From Geobacteraceae bacterium (lineage in GTDB: Bacteria > Desulfobacterota > Desulfuromonadia > Geobacterales > Pseudopelobacteraceae), in contig JAAXTM010000006.1 of assembly GCA_013336525.1 (NCBI GenBank), positions 62,001 through 126,000 on the forward strand: a DNA stretch of 64,000 nucleotides, read 5' to 3'. Made by a program: the position numbers and the translations under genes. The number at the start of each line of letters is the position of its first letter. Within the stretch, counting starts at the first letter, position 1. This document shows, piece after piece, positions 1 to 9,141 of the stretch. The notes beneath the pieces are model-generated. The model made no database searches and was not told the origin of the DNA. It was given only the letters and a program-made list of their open reading frames with translations.

Positions 1-55
1 CAACCGCGCCGTTGTTGAATGGGGTGACTATTGCGACAATGCTTCCTTTGAACAT
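1..55 (-). CDS. dapA: 4-hydroxy-tetrahydrodipicolinate synthase, 5' end only
   Basis: Only the first 18 codons lie in the window; the gene runs off the left edge. The reverse strand reads MFKGSIVAIVTPFNNGAV, which is the characteristic DapA N-terminus (aldolase class I, lysine/diaminopimelate pathway, condensing pyruvate with aspartate semialdehyde). The ATG at 55-53 has a strong AGGAGG about 10 bases upstream. The ORF track does not list it because it is partial. The call rests on this short signature alone. Confidence 0.8.
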   Translation of the reverse strand, partial: MFKGSIVAIVTPFNNGAV

Positions 56-204
56 AATGAGAATACCTCCTGGTTGAATTTACAGAAAACGGCGACGTTT
101 TGCTGCCTTTTGGCAGAAAAACGGCACAAATTTATGAAAAAGTGGACATTCATAGCACAGATTAACGCGGGAAGTCAAAAACTATGGAGAACTTTTTTCC
201 TCTT

Positions 205-1209
205 TTACCCTGCCTCGGCGACGGAAACGCCGTTGCGGCCGGCAGCCTTAGCGCGGTACAGAGCCGCATCGGCCCGCTTCAGCAGTGCCTCATCGCTATC
301 ATCACTGCAAGCTTCGGCAACCCCGATTGAAAGCGTCATGGAAAGCGTAGTAGAATCAAGAATAAAGCGGCTTGCCCGCACCTCTTCACAAAGTTTCCAG
401 GCAACTTCCGTTGCCGCCTTAGCGTCAGTCTTGATCAGGATAACCGCATATTCATCGCCACCAAACCGCGCAAGAAAATCACTGCCACGCAAAGAAGCTT
501 TTATCTTCAGAGCAACCCCTTTTAAAACCCGGTCACCGGCCGGATGCCCGTAAGAATCATTGATAATCTTAAAATCATCAAGATCGATCATCATAAGAGA
601 AAAAGGGTCACCGTACCTTTTACGTAGAGCTATCATCTCATTGAGTTTTTCATCGAAATAGCTTCGGTTTGCAAGTTGGGTCAAGCCATCAATCCGCACT
701 GCTGTGCGAAGGTCCTCAATCTGGAGCTGCTGTTCTGTCAGTACCGTACGGGAAATGGCCAGTTCGCTCTTCAAAACAGCATTGCTTAAAATCACACGAT
801 CAATTTCCGCCATTAAAAGTGAGTGAGCATCCCTTAAATCCGCCGGCAACTCCAGGGTGTTTATTGTACTTTTCACATCAACAAGCACAAGAGAAGAATC
901 ACTGGCAGCTTTTTCAGTCCGCTGAATATTTGTCGCCATAATCAGCATGACATTCCTGATCGCTTGTGCAGAATCGTACAAACTCTGTTCGCGTGGATCT
1001 ACCGGCGGCTGAGCGGCCTCGCTCTCATCCATCTCTTCGTCTGTCTCTGAAGACCTGCGGAGAACCCTTGGCAACATTGAAAACAATCGCCCTACCCCGC
1101 TAAAGAGGTTAAACTCTTCACCGGAGTTGATTTTACCGACAACAAAAAGAATCAGCATGCCGGCTATCAGGCCGGATCCAAACACAAGGAGATATGCTGT
1201 AATGCTCAC
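205..1209 (-). CDS. Membrane-anchored diguanylate cyclase (GGDEF)
   Basis: Predicted 334-aa c-di-GMP synthase. One hydrophobic segment at about residues 3-25 anchors it to the inner membrane. A helical linker follows, and the last ~160 residues are a GGDEF domain with active-site GGDEY. An RxxD inhibitory site (RGSD) sits five residues before it, so product inhibition is expected. The base-selecting motif reads NDSYGHPAGD with Asp at the key position, as in c-di-GMP makers rather than cGAMP-making hybrid enzymes. The start is moved from the track's 1413 to a GTG at 1209 with an AGGAGG upstream; the longer form would overlap tag. It is divergent from tag. Confidence 0.88.
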   Translation of the reverse strand: MSITAYLLVFGSGLIAGMLILFVVGKINSGEEFNLFSGVGRLFSMLPRVLRRSSETDEEMDESEAAQPPVDPREQSLYDSAQAIRNVMLIMATNIQRTEKAASDSSLVLVDVKSTINTLELPADLRDAHSLLMAEIDRVILSNAVLKSELAISRTVLTEQQLQIEDLRTAVRIDGLTQLANRSYFDEKLNEMIALRKRYGDPFSLMMIDLDDFKIINDSYGHPAGDRVLKGVALKIKASLRGSDFLARFGGDEYAVILIKTDAKAATEVAWKLCEEVRASRFILDSTTLSMTLSIGVAEACSDDSDEALLKRADAALYRAKAAGRNGVSVAEAG

Positions 1210-1313
1210 TATAAAGACCTCCTGAACTAAAAACTTTTGGCAATCTATTGTAATCGTTCTTGTCAGAGTATCAAGAACTTTGTACAACACAAGTGAAAAC
1301 AAAGGAGTAACTG

Positions 1314-1883
1314 ATGACTGAAGAACTGAACCGCTGTCCATGGTGCGGTAACGATACACTTTACCGCGACTATCACGATCATGAATGGGGGGTGCCGCTT
1401 CATGACGACACACGCCTGTTTGAGATGCTGACTCTTGAGGGGGCGCAAGCCGGGTTGTCCTGGCTTACTGTCCTGAGAAAACGGGAGGGTTACCGCCGTG
1501 CCTTTGCAGGATTTGACATTCAAACAGTCGCGAATTTCAGTGATGAGGACGTCGCCAGACTTCTGGCTGATTCCTCTATTATCCGTAACCGCCTTAAAAT
1601 TGCTTCAACCATTAGCAATGCCAAGGCAGTGATGGAGGTGCAGAATCACCACGGAAGTTTTAACAGTTATCTCTGGAGTTTTGTAGACGGAGTACCGATC
1701 GTCAACCAACGGAAAACAATGGGTGAAGTCCCTGCCAGCACACCGCTTTCAGATACCATGAGCAGGGAGTTGAAGCGCATCGGCTTCCGCTTTGTCGGGA
1801 CAACCATCTGTTATGCCTTCATGCAGGCAACCGGAATGGTCAATGACCACCTTACCGGCTGTTTCTGCCATGGCAGAAACTAA
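1314..1883 (+). CDS. tag: DNA-3-methyladenine glycosylase I
   Basis: 189-aa base-excision repair glycosylase that removes 3-methyladenine. The N-terminus CPWCGND...YHDHEWG and the C-terminal NDHLTGCFCH supply the Cys/His zinc site known from E. coli Tag; GLSWLTVLRKREGYR is the family core. Length matches the family (~187 aa). The ATG has AAAGGAG upstream. Its last codons lie in a 20-bp perfect palindrome at 1861-1880. Confidence 0.95.
   Translation: MTEELNRCPWCGNDTLYRDYHDHEWGVPLHDDTRLFEMLTLEGAQAGLSWLTVLRKREGYRRAFAGFDIQTVANFSDEDVARLLADSSIIRNRLKIASTISNAKAVMEVQNHHGSFNSYLWSFVDGVPIVNQRKTMGEVPASTPLSDTMSRELKRIGFRFVGTTICYAFMQATGMVNDHLTGCFCHGRN
1861..1880. repeat. 20-bp perfect palindrome at the 3' end of tag
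   Basis: GTTTCTGCCATGGCAGAAAC is self-complementary over all 20 bases and encodes the last residues of Tag. It could fold at the transcript end, but no T-run follows, so a terminator role is not supported. Confidence 0.6.
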
Positions 1884-1921
1884 TGAGTTTACGCCCATAA
1901 GCTCCGGACGTGAAACTGTTG

Positions 1922-2062
1922 GTTTCCGTTCTGGAAAGCGGGGATTTTTTCTCCTGGCAAGGAAATCCAGAGTTTGCGCGGAGGCGTACATTGGTACGCC
2001 GCACAAGCAAAGTTGAAGATTGACGCCGACAGGGGGGAAAAGCATCCTTTCCGGACGGAAAC
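1922..2062. repeat. Intergenic REP/MITE-like element with inverted ends
   Basis: The ends GTTTCCGTTCTGGAAAG (1922-1938) and CTTTCCGGACGGAAAC (2047-2062) are near-perfect inverted repeats. Near the middle is a hairpin, GGCGTAC-ATTG-GTACGCC, flanked by a wider imperfect pairing. It fills most of the tag-trmB gap and has no coding potential I trust. Its architecture (inverted ends, central hairpin) resembles the elements at 9044 and 32866, though the sequences differ. Confidence 0.6.
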
Positions 2063-2132
2063 TAATGATAAATCACTCCCATCAGCCCGCAAGACATGCT
2101 ACAGTTATACAATTTTAAATAGAGGATCGTTC

Positions 2133-2747
2133 ATGCTTATCCCCAACACATCCCCGACTTTTCTCCCTTGGGAGGATAATGACCCCGCTCCGTCGTGGAG
2201 CGAAATATTTGGCAACGACAATCCCATAGCGCTTGAAATAGGGTGCGGCGTCGGCGATTTTATCGTCCAGATGGCTGTTCTGCACCCCGATCTTAATTTT
2301 ATTGCGCTTGATTTTTACAACAAGGGATGCATAAAAACCTGCAAGCGGATCGACACGAGCGGACTCACAAATGTGCGGGTATTGCGAGCCGAGGCACGCA
2401 GCTTCATCGAAGCCTGCATACCGGCTGAAACACTGAGAATGGTTGTCATCAACTGCCCTGACCCATGGCCCAAACTGCGCCACCGGAAAAGGCGCCTCGT
2501 CAACACCGGATTTGTTGCCGACCTTTCACGCTTCATGGAGCCGGAAGCCGATTTTTATTTTGCTACCGATTTTGTTGACTACGGCCTGGACGTCGCCGAG
2601 TTTATGGCTGAACAGAGCGGATTCTCCAACCAACTCAAACCTGACACTTTTCGTCATCACCTGGAAAAATATCCGGTTTCAAAATACATGCGCCGGTTCC
2701 TGGATATGGGACAACCGATTTATTACGTTCATTACAGGAAAAATTAG
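2133..2747 (+). CDS. trmB: tRNA (guanine-N7-)-methyltransferase
   Basis: 204-aa SAM-dependent methyltransferase making m7G46 in tRNA. The SAM-binding motif [10 protein letters not shown] and the family signature [15 protein letters not shown] are present. The track start (1974) is too early; ATG 2133 has AGAGGA upstream and gives the normal family length, excluding residues encoded by the repeat at 1922-2062. Confidence 0.94.
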   Translation: MLIPNTSPTFLPWEDNDPAPSWSEIFGNDNPIALEIGCGVGDFIVQMAVLHPDLNFIALDFYNKGCIKTCKRIDTSGLTNVRVLRAEARSFIEACIPAETLRMVVINCPDPWPKLRHRKRRLVNTGFVADLSRFMEPEADFYFATDFVDYGLDVAEFMAEQSGFSNQLKPDTFRHHLEKYPVSKYMRRFLDMGQPIYYVHYRKN

Positions 2748-2768
2748 AATCACTGGCTGGGGGAAATC

Positions 2769-3116
2769 ATGGACGAACATACCGACTGCAAGGGGCTCAG
2801 TTTTTTCAAACCGCGTGGAGCAACGATGCGGAGCGAGGTACGCGTCATCAAGTTAATTCTGTCAGGATGGCTTATTGCTATTGTCGGGTTTCAGCTCTTT
2901 GCATATTTTCTGGAAGCTGGCTACTCCGAACTGCTGCTCTCTGATCTGGTTTTTTTTAACCTGCCGATTCAATTTTGGCTGAGCGGCCAACTGCTGCCGC
3001 TCTGGTTCATCATTCTCTGCGGACTGTTTAATTTCTGGATGGACCGCCACACAACCAAACCTACAGAAGGATCTCTCCGTTTTCGCTTGAAGCCGGTTAA
3101 AAAGGAGGACAACTAA
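2769..3116 (+). CDS. DUF4212 small subunit of a sodium/solute symporter
   Basis: 115-aa protein with two membrane helices (about residues 28-50 and 72-95) and the DUF4212-like phrase NLPIQFWLSGQLLPLWFI. In known loci this small protein partners a VC_2705-type SSS transporter, and here it abuts one with no gap. An alternative start at 2826 (GGAG five bases upstream, 96 aa) would begin just before the conserved part and may be the true one. First gene of a three-gene operon. Confidence 0.75.
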   Translation: MDEHTDCKGLSFFKPRGATMRSEVRVIKLILSGWLIAIVGFQLFAYFLEAGYSELLLSDLVFFNLPIQFWLSGQLLPLWFIILCGLFNFWMDRHTTKPTEGSLRFRLKPVKKEDN

Positions 3117-4646
3117 ATGGCATACGGTATGATGCAGCTTGTACCAATGGCTATTGTGGCAGGCATATTTGTACTCTTTATTTTTTCAGGGCTGCGCAAT
3201 CGCAGCAAACAGAACTCAGAGTACGGATTCAGCGGCAACTATTCCGGCCGAGTCGGCATAGGAGCCGGCATTGCCAGCAACTGGATGAGTGCCGCCAGTT
3301 TTATGGGTCTGGCCGGCGTGTTTTATCTGAAGGGCTATTTCGCCATGGCCTACGTAGTCGGATGGACCGGAGGCTATGTCCTGCTGCTGGTGCTGATGGC
3401 TACACAGATCAGACGTTTTGGAAAATTTACGGCACCCGATTTTGTCGGTTTCCGCTATGAATCTGACGCAGCCCGCACCTTGGCGGCACTTATTTCAATC
3501 ATCATCGCGATCATTTACTGCGTCGCCCAATTTCGAGGCATCGCCCTGCTGGTCTCCTGGCTGTTCGGCATCGCTTATATCCCGGCAGTCGTAATCGGGA
3601 CTTCACTGCTTGTGTCACACGTAGTTGTATCAGGCGCCATGGGAGTAGCACGCAACCAGAAACTGCAATATTTTGTATTGATCATTACCTTTATTTTGCC
3701 GTTGATGCTTTTGACCCGAAAGCTGGGATATTTCTGGATATTACCCCAGTTCGGCTACGGGGCTGCCATCGGGGAGCTGCAGCAGCAATTCGGCCTTAAC
3801 TGGTCAGAACCATTTGCAAAAACATCCCTGTTCGAGTGGTTTGCACTCTGCTTTACGTTGATGTTCGGTACCGCCGGACTACCGCACGTATTATCCCGCT
3901 TCTACATGGTCCCAGGAATTCGGGACGCACGCTGGGGGGTAGTCTGGGGTTTATTCTTTATTGCTCTGATCTACTGGTCGGCGCCGGCTTACGGTGTACT
4001 TGCCAGGCTTTTTGAAGCACGGAACGGCCTGGCACTCAATACTGGCAGCGCCGATGCCGTCGACATGATTGTACTCTCTGCAGCTGGTCTGGGTGGGCTG
4101 CCCCTCTGGGCGTTAGGCCTTCTGGCCGCCGGCGGCATGAGCGCCGCTTTTTCAACAGCAGCCGGGCTATTGATGACCGGATCTGCTTCCTTTTCATATG
4201 ACATTTATCCTCGCCTGATCCGGCCTGGCGCCTCTGACCGTGACAAGGTCTTTGCCGCAAAAGGCTTCTTCCTGATCTTGGCCGCGGCAGTTATGGTACT
4301 GACCTTTCAGCCGCTGGGAATGATCGCCGAGATTGCCGCCTTTGCCTTTGCCTTGGCCGGCAACACCATATTTCCGGCCTTCCTCCTTGGGATATGGTGG
4401 CCAAGAGCCAATGCTGCCGGCGTCATCTGTGGCATGCTGACCGGTCTGTTCATAAGTTTTGCCTCTCTCTTGGTCGGCGACTGGCTGCCATTCATCTCAC
4501 AACTGTTCCCGCTAACGTCGTCCGCCTTTATCGGTGCACCACTTGTCATGGCTGTCATGATTGTCACATCATTACTTACCGCACCACCATCTGCGGCCAT
4601 TCGGCTCTTTATAAGCCGTAATGTGCATGACTCTCCGGTCGATTAA
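3117..4646 (+). CDS. Sodium:solute symporter family protein (acetate/monocarboxylate-type)
   Basis: 509-aa inner-membrane protein with about 13 hydrophobic segments and SSS features (GVGIGAGIASNWMSAASFMG near the N-terminus). The DUF4212 partner upstream places it with the VC_2705-type permeases, some of which take up acetate or other carboxylates. Substrate is inferred, not shown. The AGGAGG for this gene lies inside the end of the DUF4212 gene, and its stop overlaps the next start by one base, so the three are translationally coupled. Confidence 0.85.
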   Translation: MAYGMMQLVPMAIVAGIFVLFIFSGLRNRSKQNSEYGFSGNYSGRVGIGAGIASNWMSAASFMGLAGVFYLKGYFAMAYVVGWTGGYVLLLVLMATQIRRFGKFTAPDFVGFRYESDAARTLAALISIIIAIIYCVAQFRGIALLVSWLFGIAYIPAVVIGTSLLVSHVVVSGAMGVARNQKLQYFVLIITFILPLMLLTRKLGYFWILPQFGYGAAIGELQQQFGLNWSEPFAKTSLFEWFALCFTLMFGTAGLPHVLSRFYMVPGIRDARWGVVWGLFFIALIYWSAPAYGVLARLFEARNGLALNTGSADAVDMIVLSAAGLGGLPLWALGLLAAGGMSAAFSTAAGLLMTGSASFSYDIYPRLIRPGASDRDKVFAAKGFFLILAAAVMVLTFQPLGMIAEIAAFAFALAGNTIFPAFLLGIWWPRANAAGVICGMLTGLFISFASLLVGDWLPFISQLFPLTSSAFIGAPLVMAVMIVTSLLTAPPSAAIRLFISRNVHDSPVD

Positions 4647-5878
4647 TGGACATCCTTTTATCTACAAAAGGCGGTGACATCACCGCCAGGCGTGCGGTTG
4701 AAGATTTTGCCGCTGAATACAGACAGTCCCTGCTGGATCAGGCTGTTTCAGATAGCAGGGGCAGCTCTGAAAGCGTTTTTGCGGAGACACTTGCGGCCGT
4801 TGAAAACACCATCGCCATGCATCAAAATCTGCTGAAGAGCTTGAACAGTCTCATTGAAAAAGTTGAGACAGCTTCTCCTGACTCACTAAAAGAAATAACC
4901 GGTGCTTTCTACAGCGAGCTATATCGTCATTTTGGGCATTTCAGTTCGGCTCCGGCATTCTATCAACTGAGCATGGACTTTTTGCAGCGGCTAAGCGCCG
5001 CCATCATTGCCCAGGCGACGGACCAGCTCGGCCTGTTTGCCCGTCATCTGCCCGAGATGACGCTGATAGCGATAGGCCCGGCCGGACGCTGCGAATATTC
5101 GCCATTTTGTCCACTGCAGCTGCTGCTTGTCCATGGAGAAGTTGCAGAGTCTCAACTCCAGACCATTGATCTGTTCTGCCATGCCCTTCATAGCGGATTT
5201 GAAGAGACCGGACTGTTTATTGATCCGGCAGTCACTCCGCGCAGTACAATCTGGAGGGGAACGCTGCTGCAGTGGCAGCAACGTTGTGAAGATGGACTCC
5301 GCCCGCATGCAGATGAGGAATTAATCAATCTGTGCCGCCTTGTTGACCAATACCCTCTCCGCCCTGCAGAGGGTTTTGCCATAGAGCTGAAGAAGATCAG
5401 CACTGCTGCCCTGAGCAGAAACCGGCCGGCACAGGCAAATCTGATTGAACGGATGAAATCCCTTTCGAACGGCCTTGGCCTCATGGGAAGACTGAAGCTG
5501 GAGCGCAGCGGACGTGGGCAGGGGCAGTTCAGACTGCTTGATCATGGCCTGCTGCCGCTTTCTGCAGCTTTATCCGCGCTGGCCCTGATAAAGGGAAGCG
5601 CAGCCGTTTCCAGCTGCGAAAGAATTCATGACCTGCTTAAAAAGCGTGAACTCGACGTCGAACTGGCGGAGCGCATGATGACCACCTGGCATAGCCTGCA
5701 TGGCTTACGACTGCAGCGGGAGCAATCTTTTCAAATTGAGCACCATGCCAACGAGACTTTATTTTTGAACCCGAATGAGCTGACTGCTGAACAGCGGCAG
5801 TCACTTGAAAAAACCCTTGAATCAGTTGCAATCATTCAGCGTCATGTTGAAATTGTTTTCTCCGGAATGAGGGAATAG
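4646..5878 (+). CDS. DUF294-type nucleotidyltransferase-like protein with degraded active site
   Basis: 410-aa soluble protein. Families of this type have a GSxGRxE...(S/T)DxDxxL nucleotidyltransferase core and often sit beside DUF4212/SSS transporters. Here the core reads IGPAGRCEYSPFCPLQLLLV: the GR and E are kept, but the metal-binding Asp pair is replaced by Ser/Pro/Gln, so catalysis looks lost. No CBS or cNMP domain is visible. The 1-bp overlap with the symporter suggests a regulatory role for transport. Function is inferred from context. Confidence 0.65.
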   Translation: MDILLSTKGGDITARRAVEDFAAEYRQSLLDQAVSDSRGSSESVFAETLAAVENTIAMHQNLLKSLNSLIEKVETASPDSLKEITGAFYSELYRHFGHFSSAPAFYQLSMDFLQRLSAAIIAQATDQLGLFARHLPEMTLIAIGPAGRCEYSPFCPLQLLLVHGEVAESQLQTIDLFCHALHSGFEETGLFIDPAVTPRSTIWRGTLLQWQQRCEDGLRPHADEELINLCRLVDQYPLRPAEGFAIELKKISTAALSRNRPAQANLIERMKSLSNGLGLMGRLKLERSGRGQGQFRLLDHGLLPLSAALSALALIKGSAAVSSCERIHDLLKKRELDVELAERMMTTWHSLHGLRLQREQSFQIEHHANETLFLNPNELTAEQRQSLEKTLESVAIIQRHVEIVFSGMRE

Positions 5879-5884
5879 CGAACC

Positions 5885-6730
5885 ATGATTTTATCGCTTT
5901 CAAGTGGAAGTCTTTTTACCCTGCCGCTGCAAAGGGTTTTCGAACTGGCTGCTGAATCCGGGTACGACGGGCTTGAGCTGATTATAAATCAGGATTTTCA
6001 GAGAGTTAACGCCGCAAAGCTGGTGCGTTCACTTCAGGAGATTGCAACGATCCATTCCATTCATGCCCCGTTTATGGAGCTGGATGGCTGGGGTGGACCT
6101 ATTGACTCTCTTAAACGTTCAATTGAACTGGCGGCTGAATGTGACATCCCGCTGGTTAATTTCCATCCCCCTTCCTGGATGGGATTAGAAGTTGGCTTCT
6201 GGCGCTGGCTCTACAGCATACACGACTATCAGAACGAGCTTGGGCTGGGCGGGAAAGTAGCCGTTGCAATGGAGAATATGCCGTGGGTCGGGAAGTGGAA
6301 GATCAACCCTAATATTCTCTCAAACATGCAGCGGATGGTTGATTTTATCAGGGACCACAACCTGTACATGACATTCGACTGCACCCATATAGGGTCGGGG
6401 AAAACCGACTTTATCAACGACTTCTTTCTTTGTTACGACTCTGACCGCATTCTTAATATCCATTTTTCAGACTATGGACATGGACGCGAGCATCTGCTTC
6501 CAGGGCATGGGATCCTGCCGCTTACCCGATTCCTTAACCACCTGCGCAGCACTGAGTATCAAAGCACTGTCACACTGGAACTCGACCCTAGGGAGCTTCC
6601 CAAGGCGGAACATAATATCCTTGAAAGCCTGAAGGATATACTCTCCTTCCTGCGCAAGGAGACAACTCTCCAGACAGACTCTCAGCGCCAGTATACTCAG
6701 GAAACAATTCAGATAACTTCAAATCAATAA
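5885..6730 (+). CDS. Sugar phosphate isomerase/epimerase-like TIM-barrel protein
   Basis: 281-aa member of the xylose-isomerase-like/AP-endonuclease-2 superfamily. The start MILSLSSGSLFTLPLQRVFELAAESGYDGLEL is the first beta/alpha unit. Candidate metal ligands are the Glu in AMENM, DCTHIG, HFSDYGHGREHLLPGHG and LELDP at the strand ends. The substrate cannot be told. It begins six bases after the previous stop and probably belongs to that operon. Confidence 0.75.
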   Translation: MILSLSSGSLFTLPLQRVFELAAESGYDGLELIINQDFQRVNAAKLVRSLQEIATIHSIHAPFMELDGWGGPIDSLKRSIELAAECDIPLVNFHPPSWMGLEVGFWRWLYSIHDYQNELGLGGKVAVAMENMPWVGKWKINPNILSNMQRMVDFIRDHNLYMTFDCTHIGSGKTDFINDFFLCYDSDRILNIHFSDYGHGREHLLPGHGILPLTRFLNHLRSTEYQSTVTLELDPRELPKAEHNILESLKDILSFLRKETTLQTDSQRQYTQETIQITSNQ

Positions 6731-6786
6731 GCTATCATATTCCATGAGCCTGGCAACAATATCGCAGATTGAAATGACCTATTTCC

Positions 6787-7638
6787 ATGCCCGATAAATA
6801 TATTGAAAAAAAGTTTCTCTATTTAATTATCGTCTCTCTCCTTCTGCACATGGGAGTGTTTGCAGGGCTTTATTATTTTCCTGCATTACCAAAAGAACTT
6901 CCCAAAGAGCCGGTTTTTATAGATTTACAACAGATGCCCGAATTAAAACAACCAATTGAACCGCATCAGCAGGAGACTAAGCGGCGTTCCGAACAACGCA
7001 TCAGAGTCCCTAAAGAGAGTGCTCCTCGCGGTGATGCACCACAAGATATCCAGGCTATTAAAAAGCAGGCTGTTCCACCAACCGAACGACAATCCTCACC
7101 AGGCGCCAAAACCAGCCCACCGTCCCAGGCCGCACAAAGACAGCCTCCTGTCGCTCCAGGCTCTTCTGCTGCAAGCCTGTTGAAACCAAAACAACCGACA
7201 ATGCAGCAACAACCGTCCGTACAGAACCTTTTCCCGGGAGCCAGCCGTTTGGCAAAACTGGAAGATAGCTATCGGCGCAAGTTTGAAAACGACATCGCTG
7301 ATGGCGACACACGCTTTCTAAACAGTGATGATATCGTATTCGGTTCTTTCCTGCGCCGCTTCGAAGGAGCTGTCTATGGTGTATGGCGCTACCCGCAGGA
7401 AGCCGCTATGAGAGGGATAGAAGGGATCACGCCGGTCAGGATCACCTTCAATCGGCAGGGTGAAATCACCAAGGTACAGCAACTTGAAAGCTCCGGCGCC
7501 CGTATACTGGACGAAGAGGTGCTGCGCACCCTAAGGGCCATCGGACCGGTGGGCGGCTTTCCCAAAGGATATGACAAGGATGAGTTCCATTTGATCGCGT
7601 TTTTTCAGTATGGCGGAGCAAGAAGGTCGTTAAGGTGA
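6787..7638 (+). CDS. TonB family energy-transducing protein
   Basis: 283 aa: one N-terminal membrane helix (about residues 10-31), a Pro/Gln/Lys-rich periplasmic spacer (roughly 35-150) and a C-terminal TonB fold (about 195-280; [18 protein letters not shown]). It would couple the proton-motive force to TonB-dependent outer-membrane receptors. No ExbB/ExbD in the window. It overlaps the cobyrinate synthase gene by 4 bases (GTGA), hinting at a link to cobalamin traffic. A TonB-dependent receptor is encoded 5.5 kb away. Confidence 0.85.
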   Translation: MPDKYIEKKFLYLIIVSLLLHMGVFAGLYYFPALPKELPKEPVFIDLQQMPELKQPIEPHQQETKRRSEQRIRVPKESAPRGDAPQDIQAIKKQAVPPTERQSSPGAKTSPPSQAAQRQPPVAPGSSAASLLKPKQPTMQQQPSVQNLFPGASRLAKLEDSYRRKFENDIADGDTRFLNSDDIVFGSFLRRFEGAVYGVWRYPQEAAMRGIEGITPVRITFNRQGEITKVQQLESSGARILDEEVLRTLRAIGPVGGFPKGYDKDEFHLIAFFQYGGARRSLR

Positions 7639-9041
7639 ACAAGATCAATGGCTTCCTGATATCCGCTCCGCAAAGCGGCAGCGGCAAGACAACGGTCAGC
7701 CTGGCGATAATGGCGGCACTCGTGCGGCGGGGTCTGAGCGTATCGCCCTTCAAATGCGGACCCGATTTTATTGACCCGGGTTATCACCGCCTGGTAACCG
7801 GCCGTCCTTCGATTAACCTCGATGGCTGGATGTGCGGTGAGACGTTTGTACGTGAGACTTTTCTTGCCAATCTGGACAGCCGGTCAATCGCTGTCATTGA
7901 AGGAGCGATGGGGCTTTTTGACGGCATCGGCGCATCTTCCAAGGAAGGTAGCAGCGCCCAGATTTCTTCCATTACAGGGGCGCCGGTTGTTTTAGTCGTT
8001 AATGCACGCGGCATGGCGGCCAGCGCTGCGGCGCTGGTCAAAGGCTTTGCCGGCTTTGACCCACAGGTCAGGCTGGCGGGTGTAATCTTCAACAACGTCG
8101 GCAGTGACAGTCATGCTGCACTTCTCAAGGAAGCACTGGCCTGTCATTGCCCGGATATTTTCTGCTTTGGCTGTATCCCCCGCGATGAGTCGCTGGTTAT
8201 CCCTTCGCGCCACCTGGGATTGACAACGGCGGAAGACAACCCGCTTTCTGACGATTTTATCGGGCGACTGGCAGATAGTGCCGAACGTTTTCTGGATCTT
8301 GAACAACTGGCTGAACTGGCCTTTAATTCCCCCCAAACGGCTGACAAGCCACAGGTAATCAGGAATATCGAGCCGTGTGTCCGTATCGCTGTTGCCCGCG
8401 ACCCCGCGTTCTGCTTCATGTACGAGGACAATCTGCGCCTGCTGCGCGAAGCCGGAGCTGAACTCACTTTTTTTTCGCCGCTTAACGATGCCGCACTGCC
8501 GACCGACATCCATGGCATCTATCTGCCTGGCGGCTATCCCGAGCTGTATGCCGCGGAACTGGCCAAGAATGTTGCCATGAAAAATTCCATCCGTGCAGCT
8601 GTCGCTGAGGATATGCCGGTTTATGCGGAGTGTGGCGGTTTTGTATACCTCACCGAAGGGATTGACGCTTCTGACAATCAATTATCTGCAGATTTTGCGG
8701 GTGTTTTTCCGGTACGCTGCCGGATGCTGCCACGCAGGAAGGCGCTTGGCTATCGACAGGTAGAGCTGGCAGGTGATGTCTCCGTCGGCGCTGCAGGAAC
8801 TGTGATCCGGGGCCATGAGTTTCACTACTCTGATATAGGCACAATGCCAGGAGAGATTGAGCTTTGTTACCAGGTGTCACGGCAGGGGGTTATATTAGGG
8901 GCAGAGGGCTTCCGAATTAAAAACTGTCTTGCTTCATATATTCATCTGCATTTTGGAAGTAACCTGGAAATCGCCGGAACTTTTGTGGCCGCATGCAAAG
9001 GGAAACTTTCCCGCTCTAAACACGCAGGAAACGACATCTAA
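7635..9041 (+). CDS. cbiA: Cobyrinate a,c-diamide synthase
   Basis: 468-aa ATP- and glutamine-dependent amidase of B12 synthesis. The N-terminal dethiobiotin-synthetase-like domain (about 1-200) has the P-loop [10 protein letters not shown] and [12 protein letters not shown]. The C-terminal type-I glutamine amidotransferase domain (about 245-445) has the nucleophile region [10 protein letters not shown] and the catalytic His in GHEFHYS. GTG start at 7635, overlapping tonB. CbiA (cobyrinate) rather than CobB (hydrogenobyrinate) is inferred from the likely anaerobic lifestyle. Confidence 0.92.
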   Translation: MNKINGFLISAPQSGSGKTTVSLAIMAALVRRGLSVSPFKCGPDFIDPGYHRLVTGRPSINLDGWMCGETFVRETFLANLDSRSIAVIEGAMGLFDGIGASSKEGSSAQISSITGAPVVLVVNARGMAASAAALVKGFAGFDPQVRLAGVIFNNVGSDSHAALLKEALACHCPDIFCFGCIPRDESLVIPSRHLGLTTAEDNPLSDDFIGRLADSAERFLDLEQLAELAFNSPQTADKPQVIRNIEPCVRIAVARDPAFCFMYEDNLRLLREAGAELTFFSPLNDAALPTDIHGIYLPGGYPELYAAELAKNVAMKNSIRAAVAEDMPVYAECGGFVYLTEGIDASDNQLSADFAGVFPVRCRMLPRRKALGYRQVELAGDVSVGAAGTVIRGHEFHYSDIGTMPGEIELCYQVSRQGVILGAEGFRIKNCLASYIHLHFGSNLEIAGTFVAACKGKLSRSKHAGNDI

Positions 9042-9043
9042 TA

Positions 9044-9132
9044 CCAATTTCAAATCAAAGATGAAATCAAGGAGGCGAGGATTGAGGTGCCGAAGACGAG
9101 CCAACGATGATAGCGCTTTGATTTGAAATTGG
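9044..9132. repeat. Inverted-repeat element between convergent genes
   Basis: CCAATTTCAAATCAAAG (9044-9060) and its perfect reverse complement CTTTGATTTGAAATTGG (9116-9132) bracket 55 bases. The element starts 3 bases after the stop of cbiA and ends 9 bases before the stop of the convergent HDOD gene. It could fold into a long hairpin in either transcript. The inner phrase GGCGAGGATTGAGG resembles short repeats I associate with Geobacter genomes; that part is recollection. Confidence 0.75.
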
Positions 9133-9141
9133 AATAAGCTG

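Noticed and set aside
669-941. ORF on plus strand inside the GGDEF gene
   Set aside because: Shadow of the diguanylate cyclase reading frame; no ribosome site.
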